DNA of 64,000 nt from Klebsiella grimontii (GTDB lineage: Bacteria; Pseudomonadota; Gammaproteobacteria; Enterobacterales; Enterobacteriaceae), in assembly GCF_900200035.1 (NCBI RefSeq), contig NZ_FZTC01000010.1, forward strand, positions 62,001 to 126,000. The letters are read 5' to 3'. A model generated the notes under the pieces. That model ran no database searches, was not told the origin of the DNA, and worked only from the letters and a program-made list of their open reading frames with translations. The position numbers and the translations under genes are program-made. This document shows positions 1-8,743 of the stretch, in pieces. The first letter of the stretch is position 1. Every line of letters begins with the position of its first letter.

Positions 1-309
1 GAAGTGCTCAAGCATGTGACCAGCCGCTGGGGCGTGTTGATTTTGGTGTCTCTGCGCGATGGCACCCATCGGTTTAGCGATCTGCGGCGTAAGATCGGCG
101 GCGTCAGCGAAAAGATGCTGGCCCAGTCGCTCCAGGCGCTGGAACAGGACGGCTTTCTTAATCGCGTATCCTATCCGGTGGTGCCCCCGCACGTTGAATA
201 TAGTCTGACTCCGCTCGGTGAGCAGGTAAGCGAGAAGGTGGCGGCGCTGGCGGACTGGATTGAACTGAACCTGCCCGTGGTTCTGGCGAACCACGGGCAG
301 GTAGCCTGA
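1..309 (+). CDS. ytfH: HxlR-family transcriptional regulator YtfH (5' end missing)
   Basis: The reading frame is open from the first base of the window, so this is the C-terminal part of a gene that begins upstream. About 102 residues are present. The sequence reads as a winged-helix HxlR/MarR-like DNA-binding domain: an SRWG start of the first helix, the RFSDLRRKIGGVSEKMLAQ recognition-helix region, then the VPPHVEYSLTPLGEQV wing. It matches my memory of E. coli YtfH nearly residue for residue, lacking only about 25 N-terminal residues. HxlR proteins are often redox or aldehyde sensors, but the inducer of YtfH is unknown to me. In E. coli it is divergent from ytfG (qorB), which would lie outside this window. 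Confidence 0.9.
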   Translation, partial: EVLKHVTSRWGVLILVSLRDGTHRFSDLRRKIGGVSEKMLAQSLQALEQDGFLNRVSYPVVPPHVEYSLTPLGEQVSEKVAALADWIELNLPVVLANHGQVA

Positions 310-323
310 GGGTGATGCCTGGG

Positions 324-353
324 TAGCCCCGGTAAGCGTAGCGCAACCGGGGA
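324..353. repeat. REP-type palindrome
   Basis: An imperfect palindrome of the form TAGCCCCGGT...ACCGGGGA lies between the convergent ends of ytfH and cpdB. The same motif family recurs near 19.1, 25.9, 53.4 and 63.6 kb in this window. These repetitive extragenic palindromes usually sit 3' of genes and stabilise mRNA ends or bind gyrase or Pol I; that role is general knowledge and is not shown here. Confidence 0.7.
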
Positions 354-361
354 AGGGGCAA

Positions 362-2305
362 TTACTGACTCAAATCCAGCTGATAAATGGCAAAACCGAT
401 ATCGTCGGTGGCGACCTGACGCATTGGGTATTGCGCTTTCTCTTTGATAAACGCCGCGGCCTTATCGCCCGGAGAGGTTTCAAAGCGAATATCCAGCGGT
501 ACGCTGCTGTGGATCGGCGCCAGGCGCCAGTTGTTATCCGCCGCCGGATGGATCTCGCCGTTTTTCTTCGACTCCGCGCCAATCCACGCCGCCAGCACCG
601 AGCGGTTTTCATCCGGTGAGGCGAACGCGATATGATCTTCGCCGGTGCCCTGGAATTTACCGCCGTAGGCGCGGTAGTTGTTGGTCGCGACGAGGAAAGT
701 GGCGTTCGCATCGATCGGCTTGCCGTTAAAGGTCAGATGCTTAATTCGCTCGGCCTGCGGATTGACACTGTTGCATTCGCCGTCGTAGCGCGCCGGCTGG
801 GTGATATCAATCTGGTAGTTCACGCCATCAATGACGTCGAAGTTGTAAGTGCGGAAGCCGTCCCAGTTAATCAGCGACTGCGGCTTGCTGCTGGCGGGGT
901 CAATCTGATTGAACTGCCCGGCGGAGCACTCCAGCCACTCTTTCACCTCTTTACCGCTCACTTTCATCACCACCAGGGTGTTGGGATACAGGTAGAGATC
1001 GGCGGCATTGCGGAAGGTGAGCTGACCTTTTTCCACTTCCACAAAGCTGGCCGGATCGTTTTTCCGTCCGCCGACTTTAAACGGCGCGGCGGCGGAGAGT
1101 ACCGGCAGCTTCGCCAGATCCGGGTCGCCCTGAATATAGTGCTCCACATAGGCTTTCTGGGCCATGTTGACTACCTGTACGGTCGGGTCGTCCTGCACCA
1201 GCGCCAGGTAGCTGTACATATTATCCGAGGATTTACCGATCGGTTTGCCGACAAACTCGCGGGTGGCGTCATGGTCGGCTTTTAATACCGCCACCATGTT
1301 GCTGTCTTCTGCCGCCAGCGATTTCTTCGCCGCCGCATCGTAGATCGGGCGCGCTTCGGCTTTCGCTGCGCTGACCTGCCATTTGCCGCTGTCGTTGTTC
1401 AGAACCAGATCGACCACCCCAAGATGATCGCCCCACATGCCCGGCATCACCGCCGGTACGCCGTTCAGCGTACCTTTAGCGATATCCGCGCCTTTAATAC
1501 CGGCAAAATCTTTGCTCGGGAAGACGGCGTGCGCGTGGCCGAACATAATGGCATCGACGCCGGGCACCTGGCTTAAATAGTAAACGGAGTTCTCCGCCAT
1601 CGCCTGATACGGGTCGGCGGAGAGGCCGGAGTGGGCAATGACCACGACCACGTCCGCGCCTTTTTCACGCATTTCCGGGACAAATTTGCGCGCGGTTGCG
1701 GTAATGTCGTTGACGGTGACTTTGCCGCTGAGATTGGCTTTATCCCATGTCATAATCTGCGGCGGTACGAAGCCGATATAGCCAATACGCAGCGTCTGCG
1801 TTTTGCCGTCGCTATCCTGAACCTGGGTATCCTGAATCAGATAAGGCGTAAACATCGGTTTGCCGGTTTTGGCATCGATGATATTGGCGTTCACGTAGGG
1901 GAATTTCGCGCCGGCCAGCGCTTTGTGCAGGAAGTCGAGCCCGTAGTTAAACTCGTGGTTACCGAGGTTCCCCACCGCATAGTCCAGGGTATTCATCGCT
2001 TTATAGACCGGGTGAACATCGCCCTCTTTCAGCCCCTTCGCCGCCATATAGTCGCCCAGCGGGCTGCCCTGAATGACGTCGCCGTTATCGACCAGCACGC
2101 TGTTTTTGGCTTCCTGGCGTGCTTTTTCAATCAGGGTTGCGGTGCGCACCAGGCCAAATTTTTCCGTGGCGCTGTCTTTGTAATAGTCAAAGTCCATCAT
2201 ATTACTGTGCAGATCGGTGGTTTCCATGATCCGCAAATCGACCGTCGCCGCATTTACGCTGGCGGCGATCAGCGTGGCCAGCAGCGTTGCGCTAAACTTA
2301 ATCAT
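362..2305 (-). CDS. cpdB: 2',3'-cyclic-nucleotide 2'-phosphodiesterase/3'-nucleotidase, periplasmic
   Basis: CpdB hydrolyses 2',3'-cyclic nucleotides and 3'-nucleotides in the periplasm, letting the cell scavenge RNA breakdown products. The 647 residues equal the length I recall for the E. coli enzyme. Residues 1-19 form a Sec signal peptide ending in a VNA cleavage motif. The metallophosphatase domain follows, with a TDLHSN metal-binding motif (D31, H33) and a GNHEFNYG motif near residue 116. The second half is the 5'-nucleotidase C-terminal substrate domain. It is convergent with ytfH and divergent from cysQ. Confidence 0.97.
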   Translation of the reverse strand: MIKFSATLLATLIAASVNAATVDLRIMETTDLHSNMMDFDYYKDSATEKFGLVRTATLIEKARQEAKNSVLVDNGDVIQGSPLGDYMAAKGLKEGDVHPVYKAMNTLDYAVGNLGNHEFNYGLDFLHKALAGAKFPYVNANIIDAKTGKPMFTPYLIQDTQVQDSDGKTQTLRIGYIGFVPPQIMTWDKANLSGKVTVNDITATARKFVPEMREKGADVVVVIAHSGLSADPYQAMAENSVYYLSQVPGVDAIMFGHAHAVFPSKDFAGIKGADIAKGTLNGVPAVMPGMWGDHLGVVDLVLNNDSGKWQVSAAKAEARPIYDAAAKKSLAAEDSNMVAVLKADHDATREFVGKPIGKSSDNMYSYLALVQDDPTVQVVNMAQKAYVEHYIQGDPDLAKLPVLSAAAPFKVGGRKNDPASFVEVEKGQLTFRNAADLYLYPNTLVVMKVSGKEVKEWLECSAGQFNQIDPASSKPQSLINWDGFRTYNFDVIDGVNYQIDITQPARYDGECNSVNPQAERIKHLTFNGKPIDANATFLVATNNYRAYGGKFQGTGEDHIAFASPDENRSVLAAWIGAESKKNGEIHPAADNNWRLAPIHSSVPLDIRFETSPGDKAAAFIKEKAQYPMRQVATDDIGFAIYQLDLSQ

Positions 2306-2343
2306 CAGTGGCGTCCTTTTTTATGAGCAATGGCACAGAAGAA

Positions 2344-2357
2344 AATGTATTTACATT
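2344..2357. promoter_or_regulatory. Short palindrome in the cpdB-cysQ divergent promoter region
   Basis: The sequence AATGTA-TT-TACATT is a perfect inverted repeat in the 191-bp region between divergent cpdB and cysQ, 39 bp upstream of the cpdB start. It has the size of a dimeric repressor site. I cannot match it to a known regulator, and in an AT-rich stretch it could be chance. Confidence 0.3.
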
Positions 2358-2496
2358 CTGTTGCTTACAGAAATGTGAATCATGCCAGAAAAGCGATGAA
2401 TGAAACCGCCATCGTTATCACAGATAGCGGAACTCACAATGATGCGATATAAATAAAACAACGAGTTAACGCCACTGTAACCAGACGAGGTGGAGA

Positions 2497-3240
2497 ATGT
2501 TAGAACAAGTATGTCAGCTTGCACGGAACGCGGGCGATGCCATTATGGAAGTTTACGATGGAAAACAGCCGATGGACATCGCCAGCAAGAAGGACGATTC
2601 TCCGGTCACGGCCGCGGATATTGCGGCGCACAAGGTGATTATTAGCGGCCTGCTGGCGCTGACGCCCGATATTCCGGTTCTGTCGGAAGAGGACCCGCCG
2701 GCCTGGGAGGTGCGCCAGCACTGGCAGCGCTACTGGCTGGTGGACCCGCTGGACGGCACCAAAGAGTTTATCAAGCGCAACGGCGAGTTTACCGTCAATA
2801 TCGCTTTGATTGAAAACGGGAAACCGATCCTTGGCGTGGTCTACGCGCCGGTGATGAAGGTGATGTACAGCGCGGAAAAGGGCAAAGCATGGAAAGAGGA
2901 GTGCGGCGTTCGCAAGCAGATTCAGGTCCGCGATGCGCGTCCGCCGCTGGTGGTGATTAGCCGCTCCCACGGTAATGACCCGGAGCTGCAGGAGTATCTG
3001 GAGCAGCTTGGCGAACACCAGACGACCTCAATCGGTTCGTCGCTGAAGTTTTGTCTGGTCGCCGAAGGGCAGGCCCAGCTTTATCCGCGCTTCGGGCCGA
3101 CCTCCACCTGGGACACCGCGGCCGGTCATGCGGTCGCCAGCGCCGCCGGGGCGCACGTTCACGACTGGCAGGGGCGTACCCTGGATTACACGCCGCGTGA
3201 ATCGTTCCTCAACCCCGGCTTCCGGGTCTCTATTTATTAA
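2497..3240 (+). CDS. cysQ: 3'(2'),5'-bisphosphate nucleotidase CysQ
   Basis: CysQ removes the 3'-phosphate from 3'-phosphoadenosine-5'-phosphate (PAP), a toxic by-product of sulfate assimilation, and can act on PAPS. The 247 residues fit the inositol monophosphatase superfamily. Visible metal-site motifs are S63-E-E65, D83-P-L-D-G-T-K89 and a C-terminal WDTAAGHA block near residue 206. The gene starts at an ATG behind a GGTGGAG ribosome site. Its last codons overlap the end of the convergent ytfJ by 11 bp, so the two mRNAs share a complementary 3' end. Confidence 0.97.
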   Translation: MLEQVCQLARNAGDAIMEVYDGKQPMDIASKKDDSPVTAADIAAHKVIISGLLALTPDIPVLSEEDPPAWEVRQHWQRYWLVDPLDGTKEFIKRNGEFTVNIALIENGKPILGVVYAPVMKVMYSAEKGKAWKEECGVRKQIQVRDARPPLVVISRSHGNDPELQEYLEQLGEHQTTSIGSSLKFCLVAEGQAQLYPRFGPTSTWDTAAGHAVASAAGAHVHDWQGRTLDYTPRESFLNPGFRVSIY

Positions 3241-3787
3241 GCAGCTTGTGCAGCAGGGCCACTACCTGCTGCACTTCCTCCTGGCTGAGCGCGCCGTCTT
3301 TAGCCCACTGTACGCGGCCGTCTTTATCCAGCACCACGATGGCCGAACTCTCTTCATTGAGCTGCCATGCTTTGCGGACCACACCGTTGCTGTCGACGAT
3401 AAACTGCGACCAGGGGTAGAGCTGCTTGTTGCTCTCAATACTGCTGCGGACAAACACGCCTGAACCCGGGATAGCGTCATCGGTATTAACGATGGTGGTG
3501 GTTTGATAGCGATCGTGCGGGAGCTTCGCGCTCTTAATGGCTTCAATCAGAGTGGCGTTTTTTTCTTTTGCCGACGAGCGCCCGGCAATATGCTGCACGA
3601 CGCGCACTTTCCCCGCCAGCTGCGCGCTATTCCAGCTTTTATAGCTAAACTTATCGTTATTCAGCACCAGTTCCCCTCGATCCGCGACGCCGACCGGCGC
3701 AACGCGCTGACCGTCGACAAAGTTGTGCGCCGAGGCGATCAGCGGGAACAGGAGACATGAAACGGCCAGTAATCTACGTAGGGTCAT
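3230..3787 (-). CDS. ytfJ: YtfJ family periplasmic protein
   Basis: This is a small exported protein of 185 residues; E. coli YtfJ has 184. I start it at [11 protein letters not shown], because that gives a standard signal peptide (residues 1-20, ending ASA before HN) and a GGAAACACC ribosome site; a longer frame adds 19 residues without signal character. The mature part is predicted to be thioredoxin-like (YtfJ Pfam family) but lacks a CxxC. Its function is not established. It overlaps the convergent cysQ by 11 bp. Confidence 0.92.
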   Translation of the reverse strand: MTLRRLLAVSCLLFPLIASAHNFVDGQRVAPVGVADRGELVLNNDKFSYKSWNSAQLAGKVRVVQHIAGRSSAKEKNATLIEAIKSAKLPHDRYQTTTIVNTDDAIPGSGVFVRSSIESNKQLYPWSQFIVDSNGVVRKAWQLNEESSAIVVLDKDGRVQWAKDGALSQEEVQQVVALLHKLLNK

Positions 3788-4109
3788 GGTGTTTCCTTTT
3801 ATTATCTTTGCAGGTGATCCGACCACTTGGTCTTCTTTAATCATAAGTGCGATTTATGCGCATTACCCGCAATGATGGTGCCAGTTTGCGTGTTAACGCA
3901 CAAATTCGTCCAAAATCGGCGACTTATACTACCTTCATCGGATGCCTGAAACGAAAACTCTGAATTATTGTCATCATAAGGTAAATAAACTTATACATAC
4001 TGGGTATCACTCAGATTCTGGACTATAGTTTCAGGGCACTAAAATTTGCGCTTCCGGTACGTGGGCTAACTGTGGCACCACAGGAGCGTAACCCTGGCAG
4101 GAGACAACA

Positions 4110-4316
4110 ATGAAAATTTTCCAACGCTACAATCCGCTACAAGTAGCGAAGTACGTGAAGATCCTGTTCCGTGGACGTTTGTATATCAAGGACGTTGGCG
4201 CTTTTGAGTTTGATAAGGGCAAAATCCTTATCCCGAAGGTGAAGGACAAGCTGCATTTGTCGGTGATGTCCGAAGTCAATCGTCAGGTTATCCGTCTGCA
4301 GACAGAGATGGCATAA
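4110..4316 (+). CDS. ytfK: SpoT-stimulating protein YtfK
   Basis: This 68-residue basic protein is almost identical to E. coli YtfK. In E. coli YtfK binds SpoT and tips it towards (p)ppGpp synthesis under phosphate and fatty-acid starvation, which is published family knowledge. The ATG lies behind a CAGGAGA ribosome site. The 322 bp upstream to the ytfJ start must hold both divergent promoters. In E. coli ytfK belongs to the Pho regulon, but I did not find an unambiguous Pho box here. Confidence 0.95.
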   Translation: MKIFQRYNPLQVAKYVKILFRGRLYIKDVGAFEFDKGKILIPKVKDKLHLSVMSEVNRQVIRLQTEMA

Positions 4317-4342
4317 TCTGAAAAGTGGTATGGCTACACGGT

Positions 4343-4368
4343 AAAAAGGCGGCTCCCAACGGGAGCCG
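4343..4368. terminator. Convergent terminator between ytfK and the araC-like gene
   Basis: A perfect 8-bp stem (CGGCTCCC and GGGAGCCG, 4350-4357 and 4361-4368) has a 3-nt loop. On the minus strand it is followed by five T residues, so it is a good terminator for the araC-like gene. It probably also stops ytfK transcripts, since only TTGATGTTT follows on the plus strand. Confidence 0.8.
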
Positions 4369-4383
4369 TTGATGTTTCTGGAC

Positions 4384-5256
4384 CTACCCCTTCATTTCCG
4401 CATAGCGTTTGCGGTACTCGCCCGGCGGAATGCCGTTATGCTTGCGGAAAATGCGCGTGAAATAGACCGGGTCTCCATAACCTACCGACAGGGCGATTTT
4501 GTTAAGCGGCAGCGACGTGGTTTGGATCAGCCACTTTGCGCGGTTAATGCGCTGCGCCTCGCGCCAGGCGTAAACCGTTTGCCCCAGTTCATTTTTGAAC
4601 AGATGCGCCAGCCGGGAGGGGGAGATAAAAACCATCGCCGCCAGGTTCTCAATCTTAATCTCCTGGGCAATATGTTCGTTAAGATAGTCGCATACGGCGT
4701 TAATCCGCGGATCGTGGGCGTGGCGGTTGCTGATCGGCTGTCGCTGAAAGCAGCTCAGGATCAGGCGCTCCAGCGCGTTCATCGCCAGCGCCTCCGACAG
4801 CGGGGCGGAAGCGGAGTGATGGCGGATGACCTCATAGAACAGATCGCGCAGGCTTTGCAGCTGCTCAGGATCGTTGACCGTGGTTTTGCCGATACCGTGC
4901 GCTGTTTGATCCCACTTTAGCCAGTCTATCCAGTAGGGGCGAGGGATAAAGTAGATCCATAAGTGATCCCAGTAGTCGCTGTGTTCGTCCCGTCCATAAT
5001 GGTGGGGAACGCCGGGGGGAAAGAGCAGCAGGTCGTTTTCACGAAACAGAAGAGAGCCGTCGCCCGCTTTCGCGCGCGCCTGGCCGCGCAGGGTCAGATT
5101 GATGATGTAACCTTTCATTCCCTGCGGGCGGTTAATGTAGTAGTCCAGCTTTGAGCCACGGGTGATGGGAGTAAAGCCGGCGACGACCCAGGCGTTGAAG
5201 GTAAAGGTCTTCATCAATGGCGAGAAGTTCAGTAGCTCATTGATATCCAGTTCCAT
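4384..5256 (-). CDS. AraC-family regulator closely related to AraC itself
   Basis: This 290-residue protein has an N-terminal cupin sugar-binding arm (about 20-170) and two C-terminal helix-turn-helix motifs (about 190-285, ending in an IFRKHNGIPPGEYRKRY block). Stretches such as FNAxxVAGxTPI, RPxGMKGYIxNLTxRGQ and LLFPPGxxHHYGR match E. coli AraC from memory, so this is an AraC paralogue rather than a distant family member. It is the last gene of an operon with a GH42 galactosidase (30-bp gap) and an oligosaccharide permease. I infer that it activates this operon in response to a galactoside or an arabinose-containing sugar. Confidence 0.88.
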   Translation of the reverse strand: MELDINELLNFSPLMKTFTFNAWVVAGFTPITRGSKLDYYINRPQGMKGYIINLTLRGQARAKAGDGSLLFRENDLLLFPPGVPHHYGRDEHSDYWDHLWIYFIPRPYWIDWLKWDQTAHGIGKTTVNDPEQLQSLRDLFYEVIRHHSASAPLSEALAMNALERLILSCFQRQPISNRHAHDPRINAVCDYLNEHIAQEIKIENLAAMVFISPSRLAHLFKNELGQTVYAWREAQRINRAKWLIQTTSLPLNKIALSVGYGDPVYFTRIFRKHNGIPPGEYRKRYAEMKG

Positions 5257-5286
5257 CGTTTCCCCCGCCCGAGTGCCGCCGCTCGC

Positions 5287-7296
5287 TTAACTTTCGATGA
5301 TACTAAATTCCCATGCCCTGAGACGCAACGGCTGGCCGCAGTGAACTTTTTCCCCGCTCAGCAGCGCGTTACCCGATGTCTCGCTGATAAACGCCAGCGG
5401 ATCGCCGGAGTAGTTAAACAGGAAGTGGATGCTATTGCCGTCGCGGTTGCGCATCTTTTTGACCACCAGCGGATAGCGGTAGGCCGAGGTGCGTGAACGC
5501 AGATCCAGACCCGCCGTCAGCCGGTCGAACAGCTGACTAATCAGCGTTTTTTGCGGCAGGAAGCCAACGTAAATCGCCCGGCCCTGGCCGTAATCCGCCT
5601 CGGTGGCGGCGGCATAATCGCTCCATGCCGGATGCTGATAGCGCAGTAGCGTACGGGTACCGGCGTCCGGCGTCAGCAGCTCCATCCACAGCTCGGCCTG
5701 GTTATCTTTACTGCAATCAATGTCCGCGCTGCACGCGCTTACCGTCGTCTCTTCCGGCAGGGTGAACTGGCTGTAGCTCACGCCGCAGCTTTCGCGCAAA
5801 ACTCCCGGCTGCGCGCCGCTGCGCACCTTCACGTTTTCATCGCTAAAGCCCGATTTAAAGCCGATCAGCGCTCTGCCGCCCTGTTCAATATAGCGGTTAA
5901 TGCGCGTAAGCAGGCCATCATCCGCGGCGTAGAGTCCGGGTACGATCAGCACGCGGTAGCGCGCGGTTTCCTCGTTAACGTCGTGAATAATATCGAGGCT
6001 GATATTGTGGTCGTACAGCGCATCGTGGAAGCGGCGGAAAATATCGTTATAAATATTGCCCTGCGCGTCGCCGGGGCGGAACTGGTTGAGGGCGTCCATC
6101 GCCTCATTGCTGATCAGCAGCGCGACGTCGTTTTCCGCCTTCAGCTCCGCCAGCTGCGGCGACAGGCGGGCGAAGTCAGCCCCGATAGTGGTGGCCTCCT
6201 GCCAGGTCGCGTTGCGCGAAAAGTCATGGCTTAACAGCCCTTTCCAGTAAGTTTCGAACGCATTATGAATCGAATGCCAGTGCCAGTAGGAGACCATCGC
6301 CGCTCCCGAGGCCACGTGGCTAAAGGCCTGCAGGCGCAGCTGGCCAGGATAAGGGGTCCACTGGGCAAAGCCTTGCGCCTGGGTTTCCAGCACGAAGTAG
6401 TTGTTGCCCTGCTTGAGCGAGCGCGTAATGGCGCCGCCAAACGCGATTTCCCGCCCGGTCAGGTGCTTCTGGCTCGGGTGATAGATATCGACACCGGCAA
6501 TATCCAGCGCCTGCGCCGCCGCAAAATGGTCGACTCGCGGCTGCACGCCGTAGGAGTAGCCGCGCCATTCAAAATCGAAGTTGTGGGTGACGAACTGATG
6601 CGGCTGGGCATATTCGCGCACGATCTCCGCCTGCCAGGCGAGATACTCCGTCACCTGCTGGCGCTGGTAGCGAGAGAACGCGCAGGCGAGGCTGGCGTTA
6701 ATGGTATTCTCGACCGGCGGAAAATCCTGCCAGCTATCAATACGGTTGCTCCAGTAGTCCAGACCAAAATCGTTATTCAACCGGTCGAGATCGGGGTATT
6801 TTTCTCGCAGGCTGCGCACAAACCCCTCCTGCATATAGCGGCCGATATTATCGTAATGCTTGGTTTCATTATCCAGCTGCCAGCCAATAATTGCCGGATG
6901 TCGCTGCACGTGCGCCATTAGCGTACGAATAATCTTTTCGGCATAGCGGCGAAAGGTCGGGTTGACGATATCCATAATCTGGCGCGGGCCATATTTTTGC
7001 TGGCCATCGACGGTGGTGACCAGTATGTCCGGATGTTTAGCCGCCAGCCAGGCCGGGACGGCGTAAGTCGGCGTGCCGATAATCACCGCGATCCCCGCCT
7101 CATGCATGGCATCCAGCACCCGGTCGATATGATAGAAGTTATATTCGCCCTCCCGGGGCTCGAGCGTACTCCAGGTCGATTCGGCAATGCGCACCACGTT
7201 AATGCCCGTTTCCTGCATTAAGGCGATATCTTTCGCCAGCCGATCTTCCGGCATATATTCATCGTAATAGGCCACGCCATAAAATAAATCAGACAT
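5287..7296 (-). CDS. GH42 beta-galactosidase
   Basis: This 669-residue enzyme has the three-domain GH42 layout: a TIM barrel (about 1-385), a trimerisation domain (about 390-600) and a short C-terminal domain. The general acid lies in the WQLDNE motif (E144) and the nucleophile in FVLETQ (E304). GH42 enzymes cleave beta-galactosides from short oligosaccharides and some act on alpha-L-arabinopyranosides. There is no signal peptide, so it is cytoplasmic and acts on sugar imported by the symporter encoded 18 bp upstream. The ribosome site AAGGAGGT is close to ideal and suggests strong translation. Confidence 0.93.
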   Translation of the reverse strand: MSDLFYGVAYYDEYMPEDRLAKDIALMQETGINVVRIAESTWSTLEPREGEYNFYHIDRVLDAMHEAGIAVIIGTPTYAVPAWLAAKHPDILVTTVDGQQKYGPRQIMDIVNPTFRRYAEKIIRTLMAHVQRHPAIIGWQLDNETKHYDNIGRYMQEGFVRSLREKYPDLDRLNNDFGLDYWSNRIDSWQDFPPVENTINASLACAFSRYQRQQVTEYLAWQAEIVREYAQPHQFVTHNFDFEWRGYSYGVQPRVDHFAAAQALDIAGVDIYHPSQKHLTGREIAFGGAITRSLKQGNNYFVLETQAQGFAQWTPYPGQLRLQAFSHVASGAAMVSYWHWHSIHNAFETYWKGLLSHDFSRNATWQEATTIGADFARLSPQLAELKAENDVALLISNEAMDALNQFRPGDAQGNIYNDIFRRFHDALYDHNISLDIIHDVNEETARYRVLIVPGLYAADDGLLTRINRYIEQGGRALIGFKSGFSDENVKVRSGAQPGVLRESCGVSYSQFTLPEETTVSACSADIDCSKDNQAELWMELLTPDAGTRTLLRYQHPAWSDYAAATEADYGQGRAIYVGFLPQKTLISQLFDRLTAGLDLRSRTSAYRYPLVVKKMRNRDGNSIHFLFNYSGDPLAFISETSGNALLSGEKVHCGQPLRLRAWEFSIIES

Positions 7297-7303
7297 ACAG
7301 GTT

Positions 7304-7311
7304 ACCTCCTT
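7304..7311 (-). promoter_or_regulatory. Near-ideal Shine-Dalgarno of the GH42 gene
   Basis: AAGGAGGT is placed seven bases before the ATG at 7296, in the 18-bp gap after the permease stop. It fixes the start of the galactosidase and is stronger than the ribosome sites of its neighbours. Confidence 0.75.
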
Positions 7312-7314
7312 AAA

Positions 7315-8547
7315 TTAATGCGCGGGCGCCGGCTGCGGGGCAAAAGCGCGCGCTTTATCCAGCGTAATAAATGAAATCAGCGTAAAGCACAGGGCGATAC
7401 CGCCGAGCACGATATAGCTGCTGGTAAAGCCCATGCTCTGGTACATATGACCGATGCCGGTAGAAAGGAAAATAGAGCTAAAGCTTTTCGAAAACTGGAA
7501 GCCGATTAAATAAACCGTGGCTGATAGCAGCGGGTTGAAGTTGGCGGTGATATATTTCAGCGCGGCGACGAGTAATACTGAACTTTCAAAACCGTGCAGC
7601 AGTTTAATCAGGCTAATGGACACAGGACCCATAGCCCAGGCCGAGCCGATAATGCGCAGACTCATAATCATTCCGCAGTACAGCAGCGCATTTTTCGGGC
7701 CGATTTTATTCACGAACCATGGGGCGAAGAACATCACCACCGCATCAAGGAAAATCTGACCGGTGGTTAAATAGCCGAACACTTCCGCGCCGCGCGCTTT
7801 GCTCTCAAAGAAGTGGCTGTAATAGATGGCGAACTGCTGGTCGTAGGTTTCATATACTGCGCCGACGCCAATCGTGTAGATCGCGAAGAACCAGAATTTC
7901 TTCATTTTCAGCAGCGAGGCGGCGTCGCTCAGGGTGACCGGAGAGGCTTTACGACTCTGCATCGCGCCTTGTTTATGCGCGCTGATCTGCATTTTCCAGA
8001 CAATGACCAGCAGGCATACGCCGGCGCAGCTGGCCAGCCAGAAAATCATGTTCTGGTCGATGCCGTAGAGCTTGCCTGCCGCGAAGGTGCCAATAGCCGC
8101 GCCAATGCCGCCAAACATTCTGGCGCGACCAAACTCAAAGCCGGAAGCGCGGCTGACTTTATCAATGTAAGCTTCGCAAATACCGCAGCCTGCGCCGTAG
8201 GCCATGCCAATATAAATACCGCCGGCCAGCGCCCCGAGAAATACGTTAACTTTTAATAATGGCGCAAAGACGTAGATCCAGTAAGGGGCGAAAAGGGTAA
8301 TAATGATGGCCAGCATCCACATCAGGTTTTTACGATAGACGAGCCTGTCGGAGATGAACCCGAATAATGGTTGAACGCAAACGGCAATAACCGCAGTAAA
8401 GGAATAAACCAGACCGACATCGGTGTAATTAATACCGATGGTTTCCGTTAACCACAATGATAAATAAGGATAGCAGCATCCCCAGCCAATAAAGAAGAAC
8501 AGGAAGAACAGACAGCTTATATAGTAGTTTTTATTTGATTCTATCAT
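7315..8547 (-). CDS. Oligosaccharide:H+ symporter (LacY/MFS family)
   Basis: This 410-residue protein has 12 predicted membrane segments. An N-terminal FFFIGWGCCYPYLSLWL segment resembles the first helix of the OHS family (LacY, RafB, CscB, MelY). It is the first gene of the minus-strand operon with the GH42 enzyme and the AraC-like regulator, so its likely cargo is a beta-galactoside or short galacto-oligosaccharide. Together the three genes form an alternative lac-type system. The exact substrate cannot be read from the sequence. Confidence 0.9.
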   Translation of the reverse strand: MIESNKNYYISCLFFLFFFIGWGCCYPYLSLWLTETIGINYTDVGLVYSFTAVIAVCVQPLFGFISDRLVYRKNLMWMLAIIITLFAPYWIYVFAPLLKVNVFLGALAGGIYIGMAYGAGCGICEAYIDKVSRASGFEFGRARMFGGIGAAIGTFAAGKLYGIDQNMIFWLASCAGVCLLVIVWKMQISAHKQGAMQSRKASPVTLSDAASLLKMKKFWFFAIYTIGVGAVYETYDQQFAIYYSHFFESKARGAEVFGYLTTGQIFLDAVVMFFAPWFVNKIGPKNALLYCGMIMSLRIIGSAWAMGPVSISLIKLLHGFESSVLLVAALKYITANFNPLLSATVYLIGFQFSKSFSSIFLSTGIGHMYQSMGFTSSYIVLGGIALCFTLISFITLDKARAFAPQPAPAH

Positions 8548-8698
8548 GGTAACCCTCGCTTCCTTTATTCAGGAATATGATCGTGTAGTCGCGAGCAAAG
8601 TTACCTTTTTGCGAAGCGGGGAGTCATGAACGTTTCGCTATGGAGCAGTAAAAATCTGCTATCGCCCGAGGGGCGTGAGCCGCCTCACATTCGGGCAA

Positions 8699-8725
8699 TA
8701 AAAAAGGCGGATTTTCATCCGCCTT
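8699..8725 (-). terminator. Terminator of ytfL
   Basis: A perfect 9-bp stem (AAGGCGGAT and ATCCGCCTT) with a TTTC loop is followed on the minus strand by a run of T residues. It lies 18 bp after the ytfL stop and insulates ytfL from the galactoside operon. Confidence 0.9.
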
Positions 8726-8743
8726 ATCGGTTCGTCAAACGCG

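Noticed and set aside
8637-8660. AraC (araI-like) binding site upstream of the galactoside operon
   Set aside because: TATGGA and GCTA half-motifs are present but the spacing is 13 instead of about 7 bases, so I could not support a site.
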